Below are positions 33,235 to 43,860 of a stretch of DNA of 64,000 bases, piece by piece. The stretch lies in the NCBI GenBank assembly GCA_009809945.1, contig WTPW01000674.1, positions 239,724 to 303,723 on the forward strand. The letters run 5' to 3'. A program made the position numbers and the translations under genes. Under the pieces are notes generated by a model that saw only the letters and a list, made by a program, of their open reading frames with translations, searched no databases and was not told where the DNA came from. Each line of letters starts with the position of its first letter. Position 1 is the stretch's first letter. This DNA is from Gigaspora margarita (lineage: Eukaryota; Glomeromycota; Glomeromycetes; Diversisporales; Gigasporaceae).

Positions 33235-36200
33235 CTAAGTGCCACACCAAAATGGCTTTCCGCCAGTTGATATTCTATCACCTATCACCGACATGCAAAG
33301 GTTAAGGGAACCTTGCTTCTGCTCTGTTTTCCTTCTTTTAACTTCCTCGTTCAACCTTCTTTCTTCGTTTGTAGAGCTTTCTGCATGACTCGAATTAGAG
33401 GTTCTCTTCTGAGTCTTCTTTTTATCTGAAATTCCTGTCTTTGGAACCTGTTTCTTACGCCGATTTCTCTTATGCATCCAGAGGATTCCTTCTTTTCGCT
33501 CCCATTCCACTGTTTTTTCGCATCTCTGTCTCCAAATAGTTTCGTGAAAGTAATCCCATGCCATAAGAGGAAAGAATTGCAAAATTAATTTTACATCACT
33601 TCTTACAAGACCTAACATTATTAGGTTCTCCTCGGTGCAAGTCTTATATAAACCCCTTATAAGACCTTCTCTCCTTTTTTTTCTCTCCTGCGCACTTGAA
33701 CCAAACAGACAATTGTAGAGTTGCATTGCTGAAACTTCACTCTTCTTTCCGTCTTCATTTAAGAGTGCAAGTATAAACTTGACTACTACTTTCTCATTCT
33801 CTTGCCAAAGGGTTTCTTGAGCTTCGCATATTGCCAAATGTTCCTGAGTCTCCTTGACATTGCGTTTACACACTTTACATATATTATCCTTATATAGGTC
33901 CGGACGCACTGATTTGAGATTAGCAAGAGTCAGAAGCCTACTATGTAGACACTTGATCAAGAAATTGAGTTTCTTTCCTTTGTGTATTGAAGTACACCTA
34001 ACACCACTTTGTCTTTTAATTCTTCTTCAAAGACTTTCCCAGGCCCATGTATGGTGGTGTTCTTTTTCTTCCAGCCAGCTAGGAATGCTGAGCATTCTCC
34101 ACTCTGCTGCTATTCGCGATTCTTCAATTTCTTTTATAACTTTTCTTACTGGCATTTCGATAAGCTTGTCTTGCCAGTATATATTGTATCTGATTCTTGA
34201 GCTTACTTCCGTATTCTGGACCGTAAGTAAGGGGGCTTCCAGACCTTCTTTCGCTAACTCGTCCACTTTGTCATTCCAGTAATCATTACTATGCCCCTTG
34301 ACTTTAATCAACTCTACTTTTAAGTTTTTACTGCATTTTGTATCTAGGATCTTAAGCAACAAATTATAGTTCTTCTGCCGTAACCACTCCTTGTTTGATC
34401 TAAATCTTTTACTCGCATTAATTCCCAGAATCGCAGCTGCACTATCAGTATAGATCTTGACTTTACTATCTTGTGGGGTTATTAATAGGACCACCCAGAT
34501 TGCTGCTAGTTCCGTTCTTGTTGACGAGGGCCAATCTTGAATGCTGAGGTTCCCTTTCTGGATTATTTTTTTCCCTTCTTTGTCGACCTGTATCCACCCT
34601 AAACCTTGTTTACAGCTCTTTCCCCTTTCTGAACTCTCTTTGCGCAATGAACCGTCTGTATAAAAAACTACACAATTATCCACTATGCTAATGTTTTTAT
34701 CTAACTGCTCTAGTAACAAATTTTCGCAGTAGTGACTAAAACGCTGCCTTTTTATCAATTCTATCTCTATTCTCTCTATACTAATAACTCCTGTCAGGCT
34801 TGCTCTAGCAATTCTATCTAACTCCTCCTTTTTAACTACACCCTTTTCTAATGAGCTTTTAACCATATCTGCCGATATGTTAAAAACCCAATCGCTCTCC
34901 TGCCTTTTAGCACCCTGGAGTGCTGTAAAAATTTCCTTCTTTTGAACCCATTGCTGCTGCGGCTTGTCTGAATTAATTGCTTTATTCGCTGCTAATCTAA
35001 TTCTGGCTCCCTCCTTATTAACGTCCGGCCATTTCTCTAAAAGCACTTTTCTTTCTTTTTTCTCAACTACTCTACGTATATCTATCTCATTTTCCTTACC
35101 NTTCATTAGNACCCATTCTTTTTTTCTACCATCTAATGTAATTTTCTTTCGCTTAATCACAGGTGCTAATTCATTNNNTTCTAAGACCTGAAATTNCTGT
35201 TTAACTTCTCTTGTTATAGGATTCGCAAGGACAGTAGCTTCAATATCTTTGAACCATTGTGGAACTTTCCCTCTATTAGATTTATCCTTTGATCNCATGT
35301 ATTGGCTCCATGATATGAGTACATTTCCTTGTTCGTTAAGGAGTTGTGACAAGAAAAGCAGATCGAGCACCGCAAGAACTCTAGCATACTTGACTACTGT
35401 TTTGTCTTTGAGCAAACTGCGGATTGCTATGCCTGTACCACAAAACTTCTAGCTATCTTGTGATGCTCTAATGGAGATATTGATTTCCTTTGCTCTCAGT
35501 AAGACCAACATAGTTTGGTTAAATTTCCACAATTTTCCCAACATTTTTAGGTTACTGTTATCGTGTAAACCAAAGTCCTCTACTAAGCCAGCTAGTTTAT
35601 GTCCTTGCTCAATTCTAATTTCTGTGATTGTGCTAATTTGGCTTTCATCATTTAGACGATTGTGTACACTAGTTATTTGCTTATTCAACAACTCTGCCTC
35701 TAAAGCCCGGAAATTTCCTATATTTCTATGTGTTACTACATAGTTGGGCGTCGTAACCTGAAGTTCTAGCTTGCTCTTTGCTAGTCTAATAATCGGCTGA
35801 TGAATTTTGTTAATTAACGTCTTTGACATTCTTGAGAGCTGTAACAAATAACAGAGCTTAGGAATAATGCACATGTTGTTAATATATGCAAGTTGACTGG
35901 CCGTTAGCTTTTTCCATCTTAATGCCTGAACTGTTTGTTGTACTATTCCCTTGGCTTTTAAGAACAATTGCCTTTCGTTTAATCTGCTGTTCAACCAGAC
36001 ACCAAGCAATCTCGTTATGTTGTGTGGTTTTTCATCTGAAATAGAATCACTACCAAATGTAATGCTTCTTTCTTCTACTTTTGTTTTTGGGTTAAACACA
36101 ATCAAATTTGATTTTTTAACGTTAATTTGTATATCGTTGATATAAAAAAACTCATTTGCTATTGACAGCATTTTCTCTATAACCTGCTTGTTTGGCACCA

Positions 36201-38657
36201 CCCATGTAGTATCATCTGCATAGACTACTACAGCCACCTTGATCTCCTTCTTTCGTATATAATCCCTTGATCTTAACTTAGGTTCTGATGTACTAACGTA
36301 GTACCCCAGTTCCTTTGTTTCTTGAATTCTTACCAAAAGAGGATCATAAAAAATGCGCCAGAGTAAAGGAGAGAGCACCTCCCCTTGTTCAATTCCATCT
36401 ACCATTTCTATCGGTTCTGTAAGACCAACTGCTGTTATAATTTTTGATGATCGGTTTTCAAAGAGCGATAAAATTAATCCTATTGCTTTGTCTGGTATTT
36501 TGATTCGCTCCATTGCTCTTTTTAACATACTAAGCGAAACTGAGTCGAATGCCTTTTTCATATCCTGCAGCACTACCCAAAGTTCGACATCCTTCTCTTT
36601 TGCATCTTCTACTACTATGTTGACTATATGTACTGGGTGCTCTGTTGAATCGCCAGGCAAACCAGCAAATTCCATCCCTTTAAAATTTGGTGCTTGACCA
36701 GAACCTCTGATAACCTGTTTGTTAAGATCTTTGTTGTGCACTTTCTGAAAGTCTCTAAAAGGGCAATTGGCCTAGTATTACCCAAATCATAATTCCAATT
36801 TGTACCCTTCGGAATTGGGTATATTTGTGCACATTTTCACTCTTTAGGGAATATCACCTCCATAATACAGTAGTTTGCAAACTGTCGAAAGATTCTTTGG
36901 GAAGTAGGGCTAGCATTCTTAATTAAGTTGTAGGTAATACCCGAGATGCCCGGAGCCGTTTTGGTTTTAAGACTTCCAATAACCGAATACCACTCTTCCT
37001 CTGTGATTTCTGATAGTAAATCCTTAAACCAAGTATTCTGAATACCCTCTATTGGTTCGTAGATCTGTGCCCAAATGCTCCTTCTGCCAAAATCTTGTGG
37101 TTTTCTTGTTCTTATTTGATTTTCAAAGTGAATTTTCGTTTCCTCGAGAACTTCCTTTGGATTCGTAACTAAAACCTTAGTTGTTTCTTTCTCTTTAAAG
37201 AGTCTATCCAATACAACTTTGTCTTGGGGACGATTCAGCAGACTATTCAACATCTTTCCTTGGTTATTTGCTATCATCTCACATCTACGTTCTATGCATT
37301 CCTCTATTTCTCTTTTTTTACACTTTTCTATTTCGTCTGATCTTCTCTTATTAACGATTCGCCACCATCCTTTCATATCGTCATACCAATCTTCTAGATC
37401 CCCTATTGGCAGCCAAGGCATACTAAGATTGAATTTCTTGTTTTGTTTTGCAATATCTAGGTTAATGATCAGTTTTTCATCCACTTGATTTATATCGAAG
37501 TTACTCTTTTTTATCGAGCACATCCACTTGCTCATTTTGGAGATTAATACAGAGAGCTTAGACTTTTTGTTGGTGCCTCCTTTATGCAATGGATTATTGT
37601 ATACCTTCTTTCTCGGTATACTACTATTCACTGCTTCTATGATGCTCGATTTAATGACATTCCATGCTTGGTTTATTAGCTGTACTCGACAACTTCCCTT
37701 TCCATTTTTACTGTTATCAGGACCCGATAACTTGTCGAGAGTGGTTTTTTCTTTTTGTAACCTCTTATCCAAAACTGATCTAAAATCTTTCCAATTCTCT
37801 GTAGTGGCTTGATCGTAGAGATATACTATTCTGTGATGTTTTCTGTTCTTCTCAACTGTTACTGTCGAGCCGAAGATTTGTGGATTGAGCCATAGTATTG
37901 TAGAGGTTGCTTTGTGGTCACTACCTGTGACAAAATACATATCCAGAATCTCCACTTTGGTCAAACTCTCCATTAAATTTTCTAATACCCATGTTTGATC
38001 TATTCTCGTACCACTTTGACTATTAGACCATGTGCCTTCTTTTTCTGTCGGATTTAAGAATCTAAATGTGTCTATGAAGTCATTCTTGTTTAACCATCTA
38101 TGTATTTTTGAAACTTTGTGACTACTAACTTTGCTTTTTGAGATTTTGTCTAGCTCTAAGTCCACTACGCAATTAAAGTCCCCTACAATTACCATTTGTG
38201 TTCGCTTGTTACGTTTGCTATATATATCTGTAATCTCCTTTAACACCTCGTCCATTACACTTCCATTATTTGGTGGGATGTAGATCACAATTATAATTAA
38301 CTCTATGTTTCTAAAATAGAATCTTGCTGCCATTATGAACTCGCTAATTCTATCTATATCTCCTAAATATTTCTCCCAAGCATGCTTGATCCCTAATGCA
38401 ATACCTAAACCTTTTCTTTTATCTATTGATGTATCTGACCAAAAAAATCTAAAATTTGCTACCTTTTTCCCTACAAAAAACCCTTCTTTTCCATTCAAAT
38501 TTGTCTCCGTTACTGCAAATATGTCGAATGCTTCATCATCTAACCATTGACCCAATGTTTCAAATTTTTGTTGATTTGTTTTTAATCCGTTAATATTGTG
38601 ACAACCTATCTTCAAAGTTAACTTCTTTTGCAGTAACCCTTTCCTATTCGTGTCCAC
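33235..38657 (-). pseudogene. LINE ORF2: endonuclease, reverse transcriptase, RNase H, zinc knuckle
   Basis: Segment 38657-36837 holds an AP-type endonuclease with the expected residues: CHNINGL, VTETNL, GDFNCVVD, TRIDQTW and GSDHKA. A TGA at 36837-36839 falls where the family has Trp (PKE-stop-KCAQIYPIPKG), and a frameshift follows near 36740. Segment 36741-35449 has reverse transcriptase motifs: NTRPIALLE (other frame), LQDMKKAFDSV, QGEVLSPLLW, YADDTTWVV and RLLGVWL. A TAG separates it, in frame, from 35415-34027. That part contains RNase H with FYTDGS (about 34650), RTELAAIW (34515), IYTDSAAAI (34440) and VKGHSNDYWNDKVDELAK (34265-34315), a full acidic set. After a TGA at 34027, the same frame runs to 33235 and includes the zinc knuckle CKVCKRNVKETQEHLAIC. 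The protein would copy element RNA at nicked target DNA. The lesions are few, so the copy is fairly recent. Confidence 0.88.
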
Positions 38658-38722
38658 ACTGGGAACTCTGCTTGATGAACCAACTGGTTCATCTATTGAT
38701 CCATATACAACTGGTGCGCCTG

Positions 38723-40277
38723 TTAGGAGCGCGATAGTAGACCCATTTGACTCCTTTCAATACTATCGAGTCTGCTAGTAATATTCAATAGCAGATTCTT
38801 TATTTCGTTTATGTTGAGTTCATGCGCCTTTTCTTTAAGTATATTACTTACTGAACCGTTATTTACATACGGATTCTCTTTGGACATCTTGATTGCCTTG
38901 GATCTTACTCTTGGTGCTTCCCTATCTTGTTCCTTCAAGGATTCACGTCTGGTTCTTCCTGAGATGATTCTTTGCTGAGTCTATATCTCTGTTATCTCCT
39001 GAACTAAAGAAGCTTTTTTTATTGATAATTTTTATAGCATTTGAGCCTGTTACTATCCCTTTACCTTCCGTATTGTAATTACTTTTGGTTGTTAGGGTAT
39101 TTCTATAGCACCACTCTAGTTTGGTGTGAAAGTAGTAAACTGTTCTTTGCAGAGCATCAACATAATCTTGTTCGTTTGAAAAGTAAATAGAAGCTGTTCC
39201 TCTTTGATTCTCATTGCTATTGGAAGAGATATATACTGCTTTAGCATTGATACATTTCAGTTGCCTTAGTAAAACTGACTCGATTGCCCATTTCAGGATA
39301 TTTTTGGCGATGAGCTTGTATCTACTTCTTTTCACGAGGGTCTCTGCGTCAAAGTAACCTTTCGTAAGTCTGATCATTTTTCCATTCTCGAAGTGAACTG
39401 CCCATGCGTTTTCTAATTCTTTTTCACGTTTTTCATTTTTGAACTCCATTTCTATGAAGGCGGCTTTTGATTTACCATTTGCTTTAAAGCTTTTTACTGT
39501 TAATCTGCCATAGAAACTGAGGTTCTTTCTAATTTGGCAAGCACGAGTTTCATTTGGTATGTCCCATAATGTAAGGTTTCTTTTGATTATTTCCTTTCGT
39601 ATACCAGATAATGTTGTCTGTTTTGCTAAAATTTTTTTTGCAGGAACTATGATTTCGTCTTCCTGCATTGGGTTTATCTCCATGTTACTTTCATCTGAAA
39701 TTTTACTTGGGTCGATTTCCATTAAAGCTGAGTTAACAATATCCTTTCCTTTTTTATGCGTAGTTGGCGGTTTTGGTAGTTCTTGAACTATTAAATAAGT
39801 TGTTTCTCTTCTTTTTGGTGAATAATCATTTTCTTCACTTTCATTCTGACTCCCATAAGTGTCAAGCTCCATCAGGGCTTTGTGGAGGTTCACTTTAGTA
39901 GCTTCCACATCTACTACCATTTGTTCACTTGAGGTTTCTTTCTCTAACTGTTCCTCAATACCATAGTCGAGGTGGCCTGATTCTGAGTCCAATAGTGCAG
40001 TTTTCCTTTTCTGTTAGTTATCCCGCTTACTAAACTCTTTAATTTCTTTTAATTGTTTTTCTGTTATCTTTGGATAGTACTCGATAAGTTGTCTTATGAT
40101 AAAAATTTCTTCTGCAGAGATTACTTGTACCATCTCAGCGATTTCTTTGTCAATAATTTGTATTTTGCTACATTCTCTACTCAACAGCTTCGAACAATTA
40201 CTAACTCCTAAGCTAATGGCTTTGCTCCCTTTTTTAAGGAAATCTATCTTCTGTTGTGGAACCATGTGGATGTTCAT
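38723..40277 (-). pseudogene. LINE ORF1: gag-like RNA-binding protein, interrupted
   Basis: The reading starts near the ATG at 40277, where an 87-residue stretch rich in Lys, Glu and Ile ends in one in-frame TAA at 40014. It continues in the same frame through 39992-38943 and, after a single-base shift near 38950, into 38938-38723. The middle contains RNLTLWDIPNE, GRLTVKSF and KAAFIEMEF, which look like the strands of an RRM-type fold, as in many LINE ORF1 proteins. The N-terminal part is acidic and low in structure. The C-terminal part (KEKAHELNINEIKNLLLNIT) could form a coiled coil. In working copies such a protein binds element RNA. The frame appears to run on into the endonuclease after another shift near 38735, so ORF1 and ORF2 may once have been one ORF or overlapping. 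Confidence 0.65.
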
Positions 40278-40698
40278 TAATTGACTATATTTGGAGTTAA
40301 TCTGCTAATAATTTTTCTTATCTTGACACGTGTACGGTTTGTTTACTTATTTGGCCTGTTTGTTTATTTGTTTACCGATTGATTGTTCACGGACGTGTTT
40401 GTTGTGACTGATCTACAATACAGGGTATTGCCGAATTCCCAAAAATTTTTGAAAAAACTGTGACAAAAGTTTTTAAAGAAATTTCCCTTGATTTCTTGGT
40501 CGATTTCTTGCGCTAGGCTGTTTTCGTTCTAGCAACCTCATGTTGAAATTTGATCGCTAACTTTTTAGTTAGACTTGCTTGTTTGTATATTAACAAGTTT
40601 ATTCTGTATCTTCACTTTTTACTCCTGTTCGGGTGTGGTCGTGAGGATCAGCGGAAAGAGTTTTTTTGAATGAATGAAAATATATGTTAGGAAATAAT

Positions 40699-41396
40699 AT
40701 ATCTAATGAATACTTTAATTTAAAATTAAAAGATAATATTAAATTAAAAAACTGAGTATTTTTTATATTAGATTTTTGTTATTTTATTATAATTTTATAA
40801 TTTTTGAATAATGATAAAATTATATTTTTTTAAATAAATTTTAATTTGTAATTAAAATTTAATTAAAATTTTTTTTTATATTTAAACTGGTATGGTATAT
40901 AGACAAATTTAATTAAATTTTTTTAGAAATTTTAAAATTAGTTAAATAAAAATAAAATTTATTAAATATATGGGATAAATTGTATTTATAGAATAGTTTT
41001 TATAAAATGTATTTTATAAAACTGGGTATTTTTGGGTATATTTGGTTAGAGATAGTTAATGATATTAGTTTGGATATAAAGGCCAATTAAAATGTAAAAT
41101 AATTATATAATAGTTGTTTTGTATAGCATGAAGGACAATTATTGTGGATTAGTTTGACAAAACAAAAACAATAACAAAAAGTGAGAAAAAAAAAGAGGAA
41201 AAAATATCAAAAATGACTATATAAAACTATTGTTAGCACTAATTAAAAGTGTAAAAAAGGTGATTTTGCTTATATAAATTGTCTTTTTTTTTTATTCTAT
41301 ATGCGATTAATTCTAAATAATTTAAATGATTGAATATAGTTTTGTGCTAGATATATATAAGATAAGCATTACTGAGCAGAGATACTTAAAAAAAAA
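40699..41396. other. AT-rich spacer
   Basis: Extreme A/T composition with runs of AAATTT. No ORF, element end or RNA gene was recognised. Confidence 0.45.
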
Positions 41397-41575
41397 AGCG
41401 AAACAAAGGTTATAGCCAAAACAAAAGAAATAGCAAAAGCAAAGATGATAGAAAACAAAGAAGCAAAGATTAGGAATTATTTAGAAAAAAAGAGTGAAAT
41501 GAGATTATAGCCAAAACAAAAGAAATAGCAAAAGCGAAAACGATAGAAAACAAAGAAACGAAGATAATAGCTAAC
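41397..41575. repeat. Tandem duplication, two units of about 108 bp
   Basis: TATAGCCAAAACAAAAGAAA plus TAGCAAAAGC occurs in both units, followed by GATAGAAAACAAAGAA. The units are purine-rich on this strand. Confidence 0.7.
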
Positions 41576-41840
41576 TGTGGGATGTGAGCGAAAATAAGTG
41601 TGTAGAGCTAGTTTTTTGTATATTAATAGAATTAGATGTGACAAAGTGCGAAAGTAGTTTAAAAATTTGTAATAATGTAAAAATAATACTGTAATATTAA
41701 TTAAAAATATATTTATTAATAAATATAAAATATAATGTATAATAATAATAAAAAAATATAAAATTTTATGCGAAACCTTGTGAATTATTGTAAAAACCTG
41801 TAAAAAAACATGATTATGTGAATATCTGATATGTATATTA

Positions 41841-41996
41841 TTTATTTATTTTTTAAAAATTTTAAAACAATGCGAAAACATCACACAATATGCAAATTAT
41901 TGCCTGCTGCAACCCCTTGTTTATTTATTTTTTAAAAATTTTAAAACAATGTGAAAACATCACACAATATGCAAATTATTGCCTGCTGCGACCCCT
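41841..41996. repeat. Tandem duplication, two 79-bp units
   Basis: TTTATTTATTTTTTAAAAAT to GCAAATTATTGCCTGCTGC is present twice in a row with only two or three differences. Sequence before it (41690-41830) is a diverged copy of the 412-612 repeat. Confidence 0.8.
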
Positions 41997-42189
41997 GAAA
42001 GGGGAGGTGATTTGCATTTTTTTATTTGGTCTATTTCGCAATATTGCACTATAAATTCTGTAATATAACCATAATATAACATAATATATAACGTAATAAC
42101 TCGTATTATACATAAGATATTCGTTATATTACAGGCTGTAATATCTTACATTAGATTACATATATATAATTCACTGATGTATATAAAGA

Positions 42190-42600
42190 GCAAGTATGTA
42201 TTTTGTTGCAAATTTTAAACTTAATGAATTATAAAAAATAAAAAATCTCACATATTTCAACAATATTTTGTGTTAATTCCAAATGCTAATATTGCTACAA
42301 ATGCTTTTGTAATTTTGTAGCTTGTATATAAAAAAATATAGCACTTTAGAAGCAACTCAAGTTAAATTAAAATATATAACTTCAAATCAAGCAAATTTAT
42401 GTCAAAATTATTTATTAAAGTATACAAATTTTAAAAAATTTGTATCTTTTGAAGAAGTGCAATATATTTTAAGTTTACTTGTTTCTGAAGATGTCAAAAA
42501 CAAAAAAAAAATAAAAAATAATAGTAAATTATTTAATAATATATTATAAAATAAAATCTTGCTAATAATTATAAATAACAATTAGATAATATTTCAGATA
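42190..42600 (+). pseudogene. hAT transposase relic, N-terminal part
   Basis: A TTG-initiated frame at 42322-42549 (YSTLEATQVKLKYITSNQAN, LCQNYLLKYTNF) with an upstream FKLNE phrase resembles the region just after a BED zinc finger in hAT transposases. The Cys/His residues of the finger are largely lost. It continues after SINE-3 at 43634. The call leans on the better-preserved downstream piece. Confidence 0.4.
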
Positions 42601-43633
42601 CAAATGATAATACTAAGGGTGTGGCGACTTAGGGAAGTTGGTAAGTTGTCACCCCCAAGCGGCAGGTCTAGAGTTCAAATCCTACTGGCGACACTTTGAA
42701 AAATAGACCTGTGTTCTGGTAACTGCTTCTCATCGATCAGTTGGGTACATTACCTGTAGGCCATGGTACACCATCTCGAATGGGAGCCTTTGGGCGCACA
42801 AATCCAAGGAACCGGAGAAATAGAAACCTGTTTGGCAAGCCCCGAGTAAGGAGGTAGCAAAGATCTTTGACAGTGCTACTAAAAGCTAGAATATCGGAAA
42901 CCGGAGCTGGAGAATCAGACGATAAGACCCTTGAGGAGGGGGTCCACCAACCTGGCCACCGGAGTCGCACCAGAGGAAAAGGACCTATGTTTCAGAAGTA
43001 GGTACCAAGGGAAGAAGGCCATATCAACCCTTCCGGGCTATCTGGTTTGGAAGTTTGTGAATCTGGTGTAAGGACCGGTAGAATGGTGAGGTGGGTGCTG
43101 GGATTGAAGCGAATCTTGCAAAGGCAGAAGTAGGTAATGGTAGCAGTTCAGGTAACCCCTGGACTGCAAGTATATAGGTAAAGCTGTAGCATAAGTTACC
43201 GAAGTGTAGGTGAATATCTGTTGGGTCAGGTACCGCTCTATCAAGTTTCTTCCAAGGATAACAGGACCAAGGTTACTTGGCTGGGTCCTAAGGACAACGG
43301 ATAAGCATCTGGAACTGTCTGACTGACTGAGTACTGGGACTGTTCTGGTGATACAAGATGAGTTAGCAGGAGGAACATGGATCAGAGAGTTTAAATAGGC
43401 AATTCCCGTAGTTGGGTTGCAGGTATGGCAGCTAGTGTGGAACCTTAGGGCGGACTACTTAAATTAGACACCAAAAGTGTACGTGTGGCTAGTTGGATCC
43501 TCGTCAATGTAACAAATGCCAGTTGACCTCCATGTAGGTTAACTGACGGCCCTAGTATCTTGAATAAAATATCCCGAGTCCCAAGGTGGGCACTTTGAAA
43601 CNAAAAAAAAAAAAAAACCAAATGATAATACTA
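42601..43633 (+). mobile_element. Long tRNA-headed SINE (SINE-3), about 1 kb, with 15-bp duplication
   Basis: The body runs 42616-43618. The head GTGGCGACTTAGGGAAGTTG with box B AGTTCAAATCC at 42672-42682 looks like a Leu/Ser-type tRNA with a long variable region. The tail has TTGAATAAAAT, CCCGAGTCCCAAGGTGGGCA and an A-run with one N at 43602. CAAATGATAATACTA is exactly duplicated at 42601-42615 and 43619-43633. The block at about 43386-43515 is the one shared with SINE-1 and SINE-2. Minus-strand frames inside it are not genes. Confidence 0.9.
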
Positions 43634-43858
43634 GCAGTTCAAGTTATGTTAGACCTTTTAATAAACAACAAGTTATAACAAACTATCTTTATTAACCAAT
43701 TATGTATAATGAAAATCTTCAATTTAAATATCTTTTATTAAGAATGGTTGTATCAAATAGATTATCTTTTAATTTTGTTAAAAATAAAGATACGATTGCA
43801 GTATTTCAATTTCTTTTATCTAAATTAAAATTACTATGTAAAGCTCTATTTTAACCTC
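43634..43858 (+). pseudogene. hAT transposase relic, core part
   Basis: Once the SINE is removed, the frame reads NDNTSSSSYVRPFNKQQVIT, then a stop. It resumes as NENLQFKYLLLRMVVSNRLS and FNFVKNKDTIAVFQFLLSKL. This resembles the start of the hAT catalytic region, where a hydrophobic LLR..VS segment is followed by a FxFV..NP and F..FL pattern. It ends at TAA 43857. The dimerisation C-terminus was not found. It is inactive, and the family call comes from recollection. Confidence 0.5.
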
Positions 43859-43860
43859 TA

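Larger units (their letters stand above)
33033..40698 (-). mobile_element. Nearly full-length non-LTR retrotransposon (LINE) with RNase H
   Basis: The element lies on the minus strand, with its 5' end near 40660 and a poly(A) tail read as the T-run at 33044-33059. Order on the minus strand: 5' UTR, ORF1 (gag-like), AP endonuclease, reverse transcriptase, RNase H, Cys-His zinc knuckle, then a 3' UTR ending TTAATAAAGTACTGGCGAAA plus CTGCCA before the A-tail. TTAGAAAATAAT (33033-33044) and TTAGGAAATAAT (40687-40698) may be an imperfect target duplication, though the second is about 25 bp outside the apparent 5' end. Base composition is clearly less AT-rich than the flanks. A handful of stops and frameshifts make this copy non-autonomous. 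Ambiguous bases occur at 35101-35294. The layout fits Tad1/I-group LINEs. Confidence 0.88.

Noticed and set aside
33854..38550. Numerous plus-strand open frames of 60-140 codons across the LINE
   Set aside because: They lie antisense to the LINE protein-coding frames, which contain the recognisable catalytic motifs, and have no features of their own.
42737..43244. Minus-strand frames inside SINE-3
   Set aside because: They lie wholly within a SINE bounded by exact 15-bp duplications.
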